Shown here: positions 1 through 11,259 of the stretch, piece by piece | How the letters are laid out: every line of letters begins with the position of its first letter | Numbering within the stretch: position 1 is the first letter of the stretch | From: Symbiodinium sp. CCMP2592 | Taxonomy: Eukaryota > Sar > Dinophyceae > Suessiales > Symbiodiniaceae | Assembly (NCBI GenBank): GCA_905221615.1 | Contig: CAJNDT010000595.1 | Coordinates: forward strand, 113,707 to 177,706 | Length of the DNA: 64,000 bases | Reading direction: 5' to 3' | The notes under the pieces: generated by a model | What the model was told of the DNA's origin: nothing | Seen by the model: only the letters and a program-made list of their open reading frames with translations | Database searches by the model: none | Position numbers and translations under genes: made by a program

Positions 1-2029
1 CGAAGGCCCAACTTCCCACTCAGCCGCGGAATGTAAAACTCGACATCATCCGATTTCGCAATGTATGCAAGATCGATGGATGAAGGCGGGTCAGTAGGAT
101 TGCAGTCTATGCCAGCACCTAGATAGGTTTTGGCTGCTGGAGCGGAAGTTGTCACAGTGGCAAGGAGAGACCTTATATTTTGAGTGTGCCTAACGCGGTG
201 TGGGTCGAAGGCCGTGACCAAGGCCGCTCCAACACCCTGGTTAGAGTTTCTAGGGATATGTGATGTGGCTTTTGCATATGTGTGATCAGTTCGACGGAGC
301 TCTTTTGTCCATATATAATCTCATCGTTTGGGACTTCGGTTCTTTGTGAAAAACAGGGGGTTCTGTTGGCTTGCAGTCACTAATTACTGGTCGTCCATTT
401 TCGTGCTGACAAGTTGCGTGTTGCTCATTGTCCCCATCACCGAACCAATGCCCAACCTCCGGACTAATTGCAGCATGACATGACAATTTCGCCAGCCTTT
501 CTGTACAAGGACAAGGGTTGCAAGGCCGCCCGTGCGCTGCACAGCTACTACTGGGTGGCGCTTGTATTGTATCTGCTGTGATCCATCGGCATGGCCAGAA
601 CGCTCACGTATTTTCAGAGATGGAAGTAAGGCAATTTATTCCGCCTGCTCTGTCATACATTTTTGGCTGTGCTGCAGTTCACTTGCATCACCGAGTCGAG
701 CACTCAAACTGCAACCGTTCCAAAGGTGAAGCTCCCGACCAGGAAGCTAGCACCACCCTGTACACGACGAACAACGCAAATCATGCAGTGCCACCGCCCC
801 TGCCCCCTGCGCCATCAAATCCTGAAGCACTATTCTAAGTGTTGTTCCCTCCGGGCTCAGCAAGGACGGCAAAGAGCCAGATCGGTTGTGTCTGTGCGAA
901 CCTGCGGCCGGCCTCTGCATTCCAGTTGACCGCTGTTGAGCTTCCGCTTGTCGAGCTTCAAGGTCCACCAAACAGTCTGAGTGGAGCACGGAACTCGTTC
1001 CTTTTTCGTTTCCTCGGCCGTCCACACTCGCTTGCGGGTGCTCCGATGCAGCTGCATCACGGAGATTCACTTCCTCCGCGCAACCATGCATCTGAGCCGC
1101 TTCTTGGCATTTTCAACCAACTCAGCAGAAGCTCTAAGCCCTGCAGACTGGAAAGGCATAGGGGGGACACACTCCAGCTGCTGAGAACGGGGCAGTGAAG
1201 GTTTGAACGGGTCGGTTGATGGCCGCTTCTACTGGCAAGGATGTGCTGGAGAGTTTGGAACACACGCTGTGGTCGCTCTGTTTCTTTAGGAAAGAATCGC
1301 CGATATTCGAATTTGTTCCAAAGTGAACATTGGAGTTGTGCTGTAATGTGTTGTGTAGTCTGGCAAACCTCGTCTGATTTGTCGAGCACGAGTGACAAAA
1401 AGCCCTGGCAGAGCATGGCAAAACCAGGCATTGATCGAATTGGAAGAAACTGGAGCAACGAGCGGCAAGGAACAGCTGATGCAGAGCCGATGACACCCTT
1501 CCCACTAGTGTTGCACTCTTGCAAAGTCAAGCCGCCTGTAAAGTTGAACCTGATGCATGAAAGTCCTTTGCAATGCTTAGCCGCATGCTGCGTTGACTTC
1601 AAAAGGCGTCAGAGGCTTGGCAAACCGCAGCCGTCCCTCACTGTAAGGGTTGCTTACTACGAGGGCGACATGACTGTTTGCGTTTAACCTGGAACTCGCA
1701 GCAGGTCAGTCTGGATGGAAGCTCGGACTGCCAGGCAGCTGCCGAGAAGGTTTAAGGCTTAAGGGGTTGCAGGGGTCGAGGCCCATGCAAGCCAGTTGCA
1801 ATAAAAGGCGTGTAGGGTTTAAGGGTTCAGGTTGAGGGTGTACCTAGACCCCCCCAAAATACCCTTGATTGTAGCCCCAAGTTACCTCTTAATGAGAAGT
1901 ATTATAGTCCTTTAAAGGGTCCTTGGGGGGTTCTGGTAAGGTATTGAAGCTTTAGGTTTAAGGTTTCAAGGCTCAAGGCTAGAGAAAGGATTGGCGGTGT
2001 ATCATGCTGGAGTTGTATAGGGTCTATAA
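1..2029. other. intergenic, no recognised gene
   Basis: I recognise no gene here. Open frames of 100 to 180 codons occur on both strands between 500 and 1690, but they overlap each other in opposite directions and match no family I know. The last 300 bases carry degenerate TTTAGGG-like runs ('gtttaaggg', 'gtttagggt'). Confidence 0.5.
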
Positions 2030-2130
2030 GGGTGGTTGTCAAATTTAGGGTCCCTTTTTGGGTACCCTAAATATTAGGTGCCGTATTATAATAGGGACCC
2101 AGAAAGGGACCATGATTTTGACAACCACCC
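2030..2130. mobile_element. MITE family B, copy 1
   Basis: Terminal inverted repeats GGGTGGTTGTCAAA and ATTTTGACAACCACCC bound about 100 bp. The inner part holds a second inverted pair (AGGGTCCCTTTTTGGG against CCCAGAAAGGGACC). The flanks ATAA and ATAC suggest an imperfect 4-bp target duplication. Other copies are at 8389, 14750 and 20133. It encodes nothing. Confidence 0.85.
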
Positions 2131-2134
2131 ATAC

Positions 2135-3214
2135 GGCAGGAGGAACGACTCCTAAAGTAGACCCGTTTGCAGAGGATTGTTCAGGGCTGGAGCTCAGACG
2201 ATTTCTAGCTCGAAGCTTGCAAAAGTCTGGGTGAAGACGTCTCGTATATCCTCGGATTCAAACTGTACGGCTTCCCCAAAAATCAAAATTTTACCAATAT
2301 TCCCCAGGTATCAGCCCGGAGCCTGAACTGCAGGATGTGTCGACTGCCACCTGTGGGAATTCATTTGGAATGTCACTTAACACCCTGCCTAGCGACTCGT
2401 TCAGCACTGCAGGAGGCAAAAAATCAATTTGAAGGCAGTCGACCCTCAATCCCGACTGGAGGCTTGTGTCGCTCTCAACTGACACCTCGCATGACCAAGT
2501 AATCATTAATCACTGCTGTCCACCTCTTGGGGCAGGAGTTCAGGCCCAATCCGCGGCTTGCCCACCTTTGCACCGAGTGCTTCAAATCACTGACGCTGGG
2601 CTGAACTTCGGTTCGTTGTTGTTTGCCTCACCCGGGAATGAATTGCAATGCAGGTGTTATGTGTGACCGTGGCATTTCTCCACGTCTAACGTGAAGGGAG
2701 CGCCTTGCCAACCTTTGTGAACCGACCTTTGTGGTGGCCAGCATCACTCACTCAGGTGTATATCCGAATAATAGCATACCTTAAACGTTTAAGGAGCATT
2801 CCTGAACGAAGCGTTCTGCTTGTTTGCACGTGAGGAACCATCATGCGGCCTCATCCATTACCAGCGCGAAGCACATCGCAGCAGCAGTGGAGACGAGCAG
2901 CGCAGGACGACAGATGGAGCTCTGTTGTGCCAACTATGGTCACAATTCGTTCTGCACTTCTAGTTTCAGCCCCTGCTTCCCGCTATGGAGCAAGTCTGTT
3001 CTGTTGCGAGAGCTCTCGTCCTTCTACTATGCTTCAGCAGTGTGCGGAGCATACTTTCAGACTTTCACGGTTGATTTTGATGGGGGTCTCCTTAGGAGTT
3101 GTTGTGCCGTAAAATGACCCCAATGAGAAGAGCAAGATAAACACATCGTTTTCACTATGGCTGCAATGGACGCTGGCATGTACTATCCTAAGCCCTGGGG
3201 TCCGAACCCTGTGG
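2135..3214. other. intergenic, no recognised gene
   Basis: No recognisable gene or repeat. Two overlapping + strand frames at 2824-3117 read through the same DNA in different phases and neither resembles a known protein. Confidence 0.4.
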
Positions 3215-3320
3215 GTTTTTTGGGGGGGTCCAAGTACCTAACCATCATATACTCTCAGCTCCCAAACTTTAACCTACATAACTACTATCCTAAACCCAAG
3301 TACCTGATTATTGGGTCCTC
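3215..3320. mobile_element. repeat family I, copy 1 (diverged)
   Basis: This shares the order GGTCCAAGTACCTAA, CATATACTCTC, CCTAAACCCAAGTACCT and ATTATTGGGTCCT with copies at 6269 and 12441. In those copies the ends form inverted repeats (CCCTAAGGGTCC-like). Here the 5' end is altered and runs into T and G tracts, so it is an older or truncated copy. Confidence 0.65.
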
Positions 3321-3420
3321 GGCTTTGGCATTGGCGTTGCAAATTTCTGGTGGTTGTATTGGAGTGCAAGCTGTGGTTTCAAGATGTGGTCGGACCCGTC
3401 ACCCGTCCTCGTGAAGCTTT

Positions 3421-3455
3421 GTCTGCCTTGAGCGAGCGTAAGAATCGAAACCCCA
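3421..3455 (+). repeat. dispersed 40-nt block, copy 1 (diverged)
   Basis: The pieces CTGCCTTGAGCGAGCG and ATCGAAACCCC match the block found at 17 places in this window (consensus pieces TTGTCCGAGTGTGAG and GCCGAAACCC). No long CCCTAAA run follows here. Confidence 0.5.
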
Positions 3456-4241
3456 AATCGGGAAAGAAAAAACACTCTGGTGATTTGAGAACCTTGGGCA
3501 GAAGCGTTGCTCGGCTGAGTCTTCGGAATAGATATTGAGAGAGTACAAAGCACTCGAAGCAAGGACGTCAGACCCACCTAAGCATTGTAGGAGACAGAAA
3601 GAACCCTAGACTCCACGCAGATCTTCACGGACCTCAGCCGGCTGAGGGCTGAGAGAAGGCTTGCAAGGCTTCCGCAGAATCTAATAGTCAGAACATGATG
3701 GTGTCGGGCTGACAGCCCACAGTGCCGAGATGAGAACGTAAATCCATCTTCTGAATGGACAAGGTAGGAACAAGTGCAACGCAGACCGTGTTGAAGGTTG
3801 CCCACCCCGCCCCGCCCCTGGCCCGTCCGATCTATCTCGGACCAGGGCGGGGAAGTTTTGCCTGAAACCGCTAAGTCCTTGCAGCAGGCAAGAAGGCCGC
3901 TACCCGCGTACTGGAGATCTCAGGCGGAGCTGCGATCTATTTGGGTGGCGTCGGTGCCGCGACTGGCCTGGCACTAGGTGCTCGCTTTTCTTTCATTTGC
4001 TCGGATGCACAGCCTAAACAAATCTTTAATGCAGCTTCGTAGTCATGGTTCCCGAACGCACGAAGCCTCTCAAGTGAGCCGCATGGCTCTCGCATTGAAA
4101 GCGACGGATTTCAGGGGTGAACTCAGATACTGCTGAGGGTACTTCGACCCTGATTACCAAAATCAGCCCATGCTAAGAGTGTGCTGACAGTCATCTGACT
4201 TCACGAATGCTTTCAGACATTCATGTACACAACCGTCCCAG

Positions 4242-4632
4242 GTGATGAACTCGGCATTTCTGGAGAAAGAGAACATCCGGGGTGTTGTGTCATGCGCACG
4301 CGACCCTGGGCAAACGTCAGAAGCACCCCTCACCGGCAGAAGCAAGAAAGTACCGCACTTGTTTGCGGTTGTAAACGTGCTAATTGCTGCAGTGAAAGGG
4401 GGGGGACAAGGCACGAGACATCAGTGATTTGTTGCGACTTTGCGCTCCACCGACAACTGAAATGGATGAAATCTTAAAGTTCTGGCGAGTTTCACAGGAT
4501 GGAGCAGTCGGCGGGGTAGTCAGACTAATTACTAGTGATACCAAGGACTTGCACGTGCTCTGGCCGAAGTTCAGCAAAGCTGTCGCGGATGCCGAAGCAC
4601 GAGGAATCTTGGTTCGTGTCATTATGGCGTAG
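4242..4632 (+). pseudogene. unrecognised coding frame with a one-base shift in a G run
   Basis: An open frame starts at 4242 directly after a splice-acceptor-like TCCCAG (MNSAFLEKENIRGVV...) and runs to a run of eight G at 4398-4405, where it is closed by a stop. In the next frame an open sequence continues from the same G run (GGDKARDISDLLRLC... to ...ARGILVRVIMA, stop 4630-4632). With seven G instead of eight the two halves would read as one protein-like sequence of about 129 residues. This could be the last exon of a gene with a sequencing or assembly error in the homopolymer, or a real pseudogene. I recognise no family, and the codon pattern and hydrophobic spacing are the only coding evidence. 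Confidence 0.4.
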
Positions 4633-6268
4633 CTGGATAGTAATTACCTTTTGCACCATACTACTAGCAAGAAGCGCCAAGAAATAGTACTGTGATATCA
4701 CGACAGAAAGTCTGCCACTGGACCCCGAAAGGCCGACATTGGGAAATTCACGAGCAAATTAAAAGGATCAGCAACCGAGAGACTCCAACATCCATTAATT
4801 AACGAATACATACACCTCAAATCATATGAGGGATCTAACTAAAATTTATGGCATCTGTTTAAATTTATTGGAGTCTCTGGGAACAGCTCAAACACTCATT
4901 AGTTTCGCGCCGAAGCTGGCACTAGAGCCCCTAGACCCTAGGCAATCTGCAAGCTGAAAACTGCGACATTACTGTTTATTGTGGTGAAGCTCCTATACTG
5001 AGAAGAATCTAGGGGTGTGAATGCAAAGTAACACCATCCCCTTGTTATTGTTTCCTTACGGATGATTATAGCATTATGCTGGGCGCCATGGTGTGAAGTT
5101 GTCTGTAGTGTCGACGACAGCGAATGCCACGCCCGAGAGCGTGAACATGCGATGACCAACTAATATTGAGGTTTGAGTAATAAGTAGCAAGATCTCGTTG
5201 TAGGCCCTGTATCATAATCATGGCAGAGTACATCCCACTACCTTATATTCAATCTGTTAAGGAACCTAAACCCTAAACCTTAAACCGCAACACCTTTTAA
5301 TCCAACAGCCACCCTAGGAGTGCGTTTCCACCTCGTTCCTCTGCTCGATGAGCCGCAACAGAAACTGGAGATCGAAGAGCTCCGATGTGCCACGAAGTTT
5401 CTGCACCAGAGCCTTGACATGTTAAGTTATGTTCATATGATGTTTTTGTAACTGCATAGTAGACTAGAATATACTATCATATGACATTGTAACTGTATAA
5501 ATGAAGAGAGTATACTATAATATACCTTGGATCGATGTATAGGGTTTGGTATGTTTAGGTTGCGGAAGAGCACGACTTTCCAAAGAGTTAATGCACTCCT
5601 TGCATTCAGAGCGGTCTTGTTGCCTATCGGGCATTAAACCCTACTTCTCTGACATGGAAGATGAACAATATATTATATTGTGTAATCATACTATACATGC
5701 GAGTATACAAAAGAACAGACTTCGAATATAATCCATAAAAGAGTATACTGGGATATTGCACAATGTACCGTTCCTGGCTTCAAAAAAGCTCTGAGGGCCC
5801 GGCATCGCTGTTTCACCGCGATGCGGCCCAAGAACTTTTGAAGAGCACAAGTGCACATGAAGTTGGGTTTAGGGTTTTAGGGTTTATAGGGTTTAGGAGT
5901 TTAGGACTCCCGACTTCTAGAAGTCTAAAGCTTTCAGCACCTATCCATCCCAGGATTGTCGCTGAAGGCGGAAATGCTTTGGTCCACTGTGCACAAGGCT
6001 CTACCGGCATGCGGTGTGAAGAAAGATCTGTCGGGGCTGTCACCATGCATCTCCGCTGCCTTCTTGGGAAGTCTAAACCATCGGCGGTACGTTCTAAAGC
6101 TGATAGGGGGGAGGAGTACCCTCATACGCTGGGATTTCAACCTGTTTTCCTTGACGATTGGGGGCTGGTTCCTCCGCCCAAGTGCAAGTGTTTTCCTACT
6201 ATCTTGTCGTAAGCAACATACAACGCTAGCACACGCTAGCTTTTCCCCTGCTTCCTGCACAGTTTATC
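4633..6268. other. intergenic, AT-rich, no recognised gene
   Basis: AT-rich DNA with short palindromes such as ATACTATCATATGACATTG around 5471-5490. A short TTTAGGG-like run (GGGTTTAGGGTTTTAGGG) lies at 5864-5905. Overlapping frames at 5763-6291 on both strands give no recognisable protein. Confidence 0.4.
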
Positions 6269-6372
6269 CCCCTAAGGGTCCAAGTACCTAATAATCATAT
6301 ACTGTCCTAAATATTGAGCTACATAATCTAAACCCAAGTACCTAATTCTTGGGTCCTTTGGACCCTTAGGGT
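6269..6372. mobile_element. repeat family I, copy 2
   Basis: About 104 bp beginning CCCCTAAGGGTCCAAGTACC and ending TTGGGTCCTTTGGACCCTTAGGG, so the outer 12 bases are inverted repeats. The interior matches the copies at 3215 and 12441. Non-coding. Confidence 0.8.
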
Positions 6373-6515
6373 CCTTCTTTGCCCGATCCTCCCCCCCCCC
6401 TCCCTCGTGGAGCCTCGGAACATCTCGGAACCGACGGGAAGGGCGCAGTCGGTCGACTTCGGTGCTGCTGGCTTACATGGCTACACAGAACATGACGGCA
6501 TCTTGGTTTCGACTT

Positions 6516-6618
6516 GGGAGTTTCCGACAATTGGGGGCCCCTCATTTTGGGGGTCCTTGTAATAAGGATCCTACTGTTTAGGGTGCTAGATTGGGGTCCC
6601 CTATTTTCGGAAATTCCC
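6516..6618. mobile_element. MITE family A, copy 1
   Basis: Terminal inverted repeats GGGAGTTTCCGACAA and TTTTCGGAAATTCCC. A perfect 4-bp target duplication ACTT flanks it (6512-6515 and 6619-6622). Five other copies follow in the window. Confidence 0.9.
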
Positions 6619-7072
6619 ACTTGCAAAGCCCTAAAAAATGCAGACATGCTGTACACTGCTAGATTAGAGATGAAGCGGACGCACATCTCGCGTGCTGCTG
6701 TGGCAGAGCACCTCGACCAACACCGCTGAGACAGCTCCCCTTGTCGAATGCCTACAGAGGCCGAGAACGAAGTCATGCAAATACGATGTAAGGATGTATG
6801 CACACCTGCGAGGAAGCTCAGGGCCTCCCCTAAACCCTAAACCCTCGGCCGTTGCTGTTGTAACACATGAGCCTCGAACTGTGCAACGCCTTTGAGTGAT
6901 GAGTCAAACAAGTCACTGATCACTTCGGACTGCTGTTCAACCAAGATTCCCCGCAATGTGGGCTGCATCACTGCCTGCAAGCCTGCAGGTGGACTCAGCC
7001 CTGGCATCTGTGCAGGACAAGAGACAAATGGCCCAACCAAATTCAGGCGACTTGAGCATGAGCAGTGCTTGA

Positions 7073-7105
7073 TAATATATATATATATATATATATGTAT
7101 ATATG
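7073..7105. repeat. (TA)n microsatellite
   Basis: A run of TA dinucleotides with one G interruption near its 3' end. It lies just before an AT-rich segment with the family J signature ('ACTATTTTGGGGGG'). Confidence 0.9.
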
Positions 7106-7544
7106 CAGGGGCCTCAAAAGTAGCCAATACTATTTTGGGGGGCTCCTCAGTGCTAATCACGGCATAATGGGCTCCCAAACTCGAAGTATTGAGGTCCGTA
7201 TATTACGGTCGACAGCATGTCGGGCAGATATGCAGCAGTTCACACTTGTCTGGCTCGACGGGTGTTGTCACGATGTTCCGGTACGTTGGCCGAAGCCGCC
7301 ACTGTATTCGGGAAGACTAGGATGAAGCTTTTGAAGTGGCCTCTGCCCTGCGCCAAGTCCAATACTCCCTCCATACATACATACTCCCCTCTAATATAAT
7401 ACAACCGCCCCAAAAAGCCCTATAAATCCCATAAACGCCCTCATAGATCTCGTTCCAAGCATGAAGCCTCCGATTTATTTGGCTGGCCCTAAACCCTAAA
7501 CCACACTAGTACAGGAGCCTAAGCGAGAGGGAAAAACTAGCACA

Positions 7545-7665
7545 GGAGCCTTGATAATTACCTACGCTATTTTGGAGATTCCTTATTGGGAATATGGTAT
7601 AATATACCCCCCCAAACCTTGTTGTAAGTATTAAGGCCCATATATAATGAGCTTAGATAGTGAAC
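7545..7665. mobile_element. repeat family J, diverged copy
   Basis: It contains TACGCTATTTTGGAGATTCC, a TATAATATACCCCCCCAAA core and ATTAAGGCCCATATATAATG, in the order seen at 10871 and 27391. The ends are degenerate. Confidence 0.5.
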
Positions 7666-7724
7666 AGGGGGCCCTTAAACTTTGTGGCTTTATATATTAG
7701 CTCCATCTTAGAAAGTTTGAACTT

Positions 7725-7830
7725 TTTGGGGCCCGGTTGTTGAAGAAGTTCTTTTTTGGGGGTGCACAGTTAGATCCTATAAGGTAATCCTAAAAAGGAA
7801 CTACTATGGAGCCTGTGGGTATTAAAGCCC
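7725..7830. mobile_element. MITE family C, diverged copy
   Basis: The 3' half (AGGTAATCCTAAAAAGGAAC, then TACTATGGAGCC and GTGGGTA) is typical of family C. The 5' half retains AGTTCTTTTTTGGGGGTG but not the outer end. Confidence 0.6.
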
Positions 7831-7943
7831 CTATATTATGAGGTTTCTTGGAGCAACTCCGGAACTTCGAGCGCCGCGGCGAGCTGGCGGGGATGTTGGA
7901 GCCGACCACACAAGAGCAAAACGTGATTTGCTGGGTCGGGTAC

Positions 7944-8170
7944 ACAGGGTCTAGGGATAAGGGCTTACAGGGTTTAGGGTTTAGGGTAGGGTATACAGGG
8001 TGTAGGGATAATGGCTTATAAGGTTTAGGGTTTAGGGTAGGGAAAACAAGGTTTGGGGATAAGGGCTTATAGGGTTTAGGGTTTAGGGTACGGTATACAG
8101 GGTTTAGGGATAAGGGCTTATAGTTATAGGGTTTAGGGTTTAGGGTAATTAGGGTATACAGGGTTTAGGT
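7944..8170 (+). repeat. 51-bp tandem array carrying TTTAGGG
   Basis: AGGGATA-type landmarks recur at 7953, 8004, 8055 and 8106, a regular 51-bp period of about four units. Each unit holds two or three TTTAGGG telomere-type heptamers plus a GGGATAAGGGCTTA spacer and GGTATACAGGG. It is interstitial rather than a chromosome end, since unique sequence follows on both sides. Confidence 0.85.
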
Positions 8171-8388
8171 TCTTTAGGCAGGGTATATAAAAAATGGTGT
8201 TTACAGGGTGCAAGTCGGGTGCAGTGTCCATGGTCCATGGAGCATCGAATTTAGCATCTAGGTTCAGAATGTCATTGCGTTGCGAGACTCTTGATGATGG
8301 CACGGCAGAGAGAGAGAGACTGAGAGAGAGGTTCAGAATGTCGTATTTACCGTTTGGGGTTTTCCGGTTCAACCCTGCTAAGTTATAC

Positions 8389-8490
8389 GGGTGGTTGTCA
8401 ATGTCAGGGTCTCTGGTTATGTCCTTTACTACAATACGGCACCTAATATTCAGGGTACCCAACAAGGGACCTTCATTTTGACAGCTACCC
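8389..8490. mobile_element. MITE family B, copy 2
   Basis: Inverted ends GGGTGGTTGTCAAT and ATTTTGACAGCTACCC. The flanking tetramers are ATAC and ATAT. Confidence 0.8.
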
Positions 8491-8737
8491 ATATCAAGGT
8501 TTCAGCTCCTGGGTTCCTGAAGAAAACAGAATCTTCGCGCGCCTTTTGTGCTGAAAGGCACACCACCTGGTGCCCTTCGACTGATGTAGAGATTGCCATT
8601 CCCATGTGAGCACACCAGGTTTTCGGCAAGAAGCGTGGCAGAGAGATCCTGCATGCTGTTTTCTTCCAACTCAAGCTTTTCGGCCGTAAATCCACAAGTG
8701 AGGCTTGAGACATCGCAGAAGGACAAGAGAGCATCTA

Positions 8738-8858
8738 TTAGGGACCCACAAAGGACATGAGCATAAGCATTGTATCGGGATATGCTTGGGCTTCAATATA
8801 AGGGGTCTATATGGGATATCCCAATCCTTCCTTTTGCTTCTGTGCTTGTTTGGGGCCC
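8738..8858. mobile_element. repeat family K, copy 1
   Basis: It begins TAGGGACCCACAAAGGACAT, contains GGGTCTATATGGGATATCCC, and ends GCTTCTGTGCTTGTTTGGGG followed by CCC. The ends are imperfect inverted repeats. The same order occurs at 36463-36573. Confidence 0.75.
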
Positions 8859-8984
8859 GAATCTAGACTCCCAAACTGTGTCTTCAGCCATCACACAACC
8901 CTCCAAGCCCAAACTCCTAAGGCTTACATGCTGAACCCGGAGCATCCCGAAACATGACATCCCTCAAGCCTCAAGCTCCTTCAA

Positions 8985-9365
8985 GCACTAAACCCTAAAC
9001 CCCTAAACCCTAAACCCCTTCACCACTAAACCCTGAGCCAGCCTAAACTCCTGAGTCTCAAACCCCAAATGCACCTGAACCAGAACCCGACAATCTTAAA
9101 ACCCTACACTTCTTAAACGCCTGGATTGTCCGAGTGTGAGCGCCGAAACTTCTCGAACTCTGAAGCCTTAAACTCCGACACAGGGAGGACAAGGGGCCGC
9201 AAAAAAAAAATCATCGGGGGCCCTAATATAGTACCCTAAATAGTAGGATCCTTATTATAAGGACCCTTAAATAAGGTACCCCTAATTTTTGGAAAAAAAA
9301 GAAAACAACACCTAAACTCCCAAAACCCTAAACCCCCAACCCTAAACCCTAAATCCTAAACTCCA
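8985..9365 (+). repeat. interstitial CCCTAAA tract, degenerate
   Basis: Repeated CCCTAAACC heptamers with point changes at 8985-9080 and 9305-9365. They are broken by a dispersed-block copy (9118-9150) and an AT-rich segment. Telomere-type sequence of the plant/dinoflagellate kind. Confidence 0.7.
9118..9150 (+). repeat. dispersed 40-nt block, copy 2
   Basis: CGCCTGGATTGTCCGAGTGT followed by GAGCGCCGAAAC, one of the best matches to the block consensus. It lies inside a degenerate CCCTAAA region. Confidence 0.75.
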
Positions 9366-9369
9366 AAGC

Positions 9370-10870
9370 AACCGTCTCACCATGGTCGCGGGAGTATGAC
9401 CATGGCAAGCATGGAGCGACCCAGAGCAAGGCTAGTGGCGGGTGCTCTTGGGTGACGGGTTTGAGATGTTTTTTTTTATTTATAGAGATTAGTTATATAG
9501 GGTTCAGTGTAGGGTTTAGGGTTTAGGGTATTGAACTAGGTTCTTCAGAGTGGCTACCTACCAGGCGCTCTTTTGCGCAAGCCTGCAAAAAATGTTCTTC
9601 AGAGAGACGGGTCTAGTAGTCTAGTAAGTTAGGGCTTAGGCGCCTGAGGTTCTTTGCATAAACTCATTGTCTATATGCTCTCGGCGAGACTGACAGATCG
9701 TTCTCACACAACTTAGGACAGCTTACCGGGCACCTTTCGCTGACAACATCCACGGCACGATGGATTTCTAGTTCCATTCACATCCATCATTCTCCACCGA
9801 CTGTTTCCTTGTACCTTACTGTGGCAATTGTCACAGGATTTGGGCATGTGCGACTCTTGCCTTCGTCTGTGTTTTGCAGCGGTTTAGGGTTTGCGGCTGC
9901 CAGGATTTCATTTGCCCATGTCTCTCCAGGGGCTCGCGTAATTAGTCTACTGAGTGTACTGGCGGTTGATCACCATGCTTCGTACAGCAGACGAAAGCCT
10001 GGAAGTTATGAGCCGCCACGACTGTAAGGCATACCATGTATGCTATCAACAGAGGAAAGGCCAGAAATTTGTGGACACATACGTGCATGAGTAAATTGGT
10101 TTGGAACCAAGGTTTCACGATGGAGATACGCATCGCCATCACCGTCATTTTCGCACTCCGCCATTTCAACCGACAAGCGTACCCAGACAACAAATCCTTG
10201 ACTCATAACCCCAAAACCCTAAAATCTTCAACTCAAGAGCCCAAAATCCTGAAGCCGACAAAATCCCTTGTTGAGTCCGTCCAGGTCCTGGTGACCGCCT
10301 CGTTCAGATGTCCCAGTTCAGCCCAGCTCCCGCGATATGGAGGCTATGGGTGCTGGAGATTACATACTATAGGAGCCTGAACAATTACCTACACTGTTTG
10401 GGTGGTTCCTTCTTATAGTATACTGTGCGCCAAAACCCTAAAAGCGCCATGGTAAGTAGGCCTTGCGGGGTTCAGGGTCGTCCAGGGCACAGGGATCTCG
10501 ACTCAGAAATTGCAAAGCTCTTCCTGAATTAATTACTTATTGTATAGAGTTTGTTTGTTTTCGTGCTGGAGTCTTGCGCAGGCCGGCTAGTCTGGTTTGC
10601 CGTGTTCGCACTTGTTGGACAGCCACGGGCGAACTGCAATGGATAAGTCGACGAAGCAATTTCTGTGTGCCTTAGACTTGGCCGGTCTGTCATGCCATTG
10701 CAATCTGTCTTGGTGAGCCACACAATACACTGCAGCAGCAATCCCTAGCCCTCCTTCACCACTCCCAGTTGGAACTGGCCCAGAACCTAGTGCGAGATCT
10801 GTGCTGGGAAAGCCGCCTGGTTGGGAAGCTGCCAGGCCTTGCGCCGGCTGGCAGCAGAAGGCCAATCTCG
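9370..10870. other. intergenic, no recognised gene
   Basis: No gene recognised. A short TTTAGGG run lies at 9505-9535. The frames at 9809-10027 and 10036-10380 and their opposite-strand counterparts have no family resemblance. A family J-like fragment lies at 10370-10447. Confidence 0.4.
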
Positions 10871-10980
10871 AGTAATACAGGGGTCTAAACATACCTATAC
10901 TGTTTTGGGGGTTCCTTGTTATAGTTATAATATAATGGGCCCCAAAACCCTATTCTAATGATTAAGGCCCCTATATTACA
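10871..10980. mobile_element. repeat family J, copy with inverted ends
   Basis: The end AGTAATACAGGGGTCTAA pairs with AAGGCCCCTATATTACAT. The core is TGTTTTGGGGGTTCCTTG, TATAATATAATGGGCCCC and AAAACCCTATTCTAATGATT. Related copies are at 7545, 27391 and 36100. Confidence 0.7.
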
Positions 10981-11153
10981 TTTTTCGAAAGATAGGCGAT
11001 GAAGAGCCCCGTTGCTGCGCTGGTTCTTGCCATGAGCTTCCTTTCTTTCGTGCACCGTTGTTCTGGCCAGGCTGACAAGTGTCCTTCCAGGAGTTGTCAA
11101 ACGTCGTGCAGCCTTGCAGGAGCAGGGTCTGAAAGAGTCGTGTGGAATCATAT

Positions 11154-11255
11154 GGGAGTTTCCGAAAACAAGGGGTACCTTATTTGGGGGTCCTTATTAT
11201 AGGGATCCTACTATTTCGGGTCCTATATTAGGGTCCCCTATTTTCGGAAACTCCC
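11154..11255. mobile_element. MITE family A, copy 2
   Basis: Inverted ends GGGAGTTTCCGAAAA and TTTTCGGAAACTCCC. A perfect 4-bp target duplication ATAT lies at 11150-11153 and 11256-11259. Confidence 0.92.
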
Positions 11256-11259
11256 ATAT

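Noticed and set aside
1057..1602. 181-codon frame on the - strand
   Set aside because: The + strand is open over the same DNA (1241-1687), and neither product shows a signal, domain or repeat.
7073..7105. TATA box in the (TA)n run
   Set aside because: Simple microsatellite with no gene downstream. Dinoflagellate promoters generally lack a classical TATA box.
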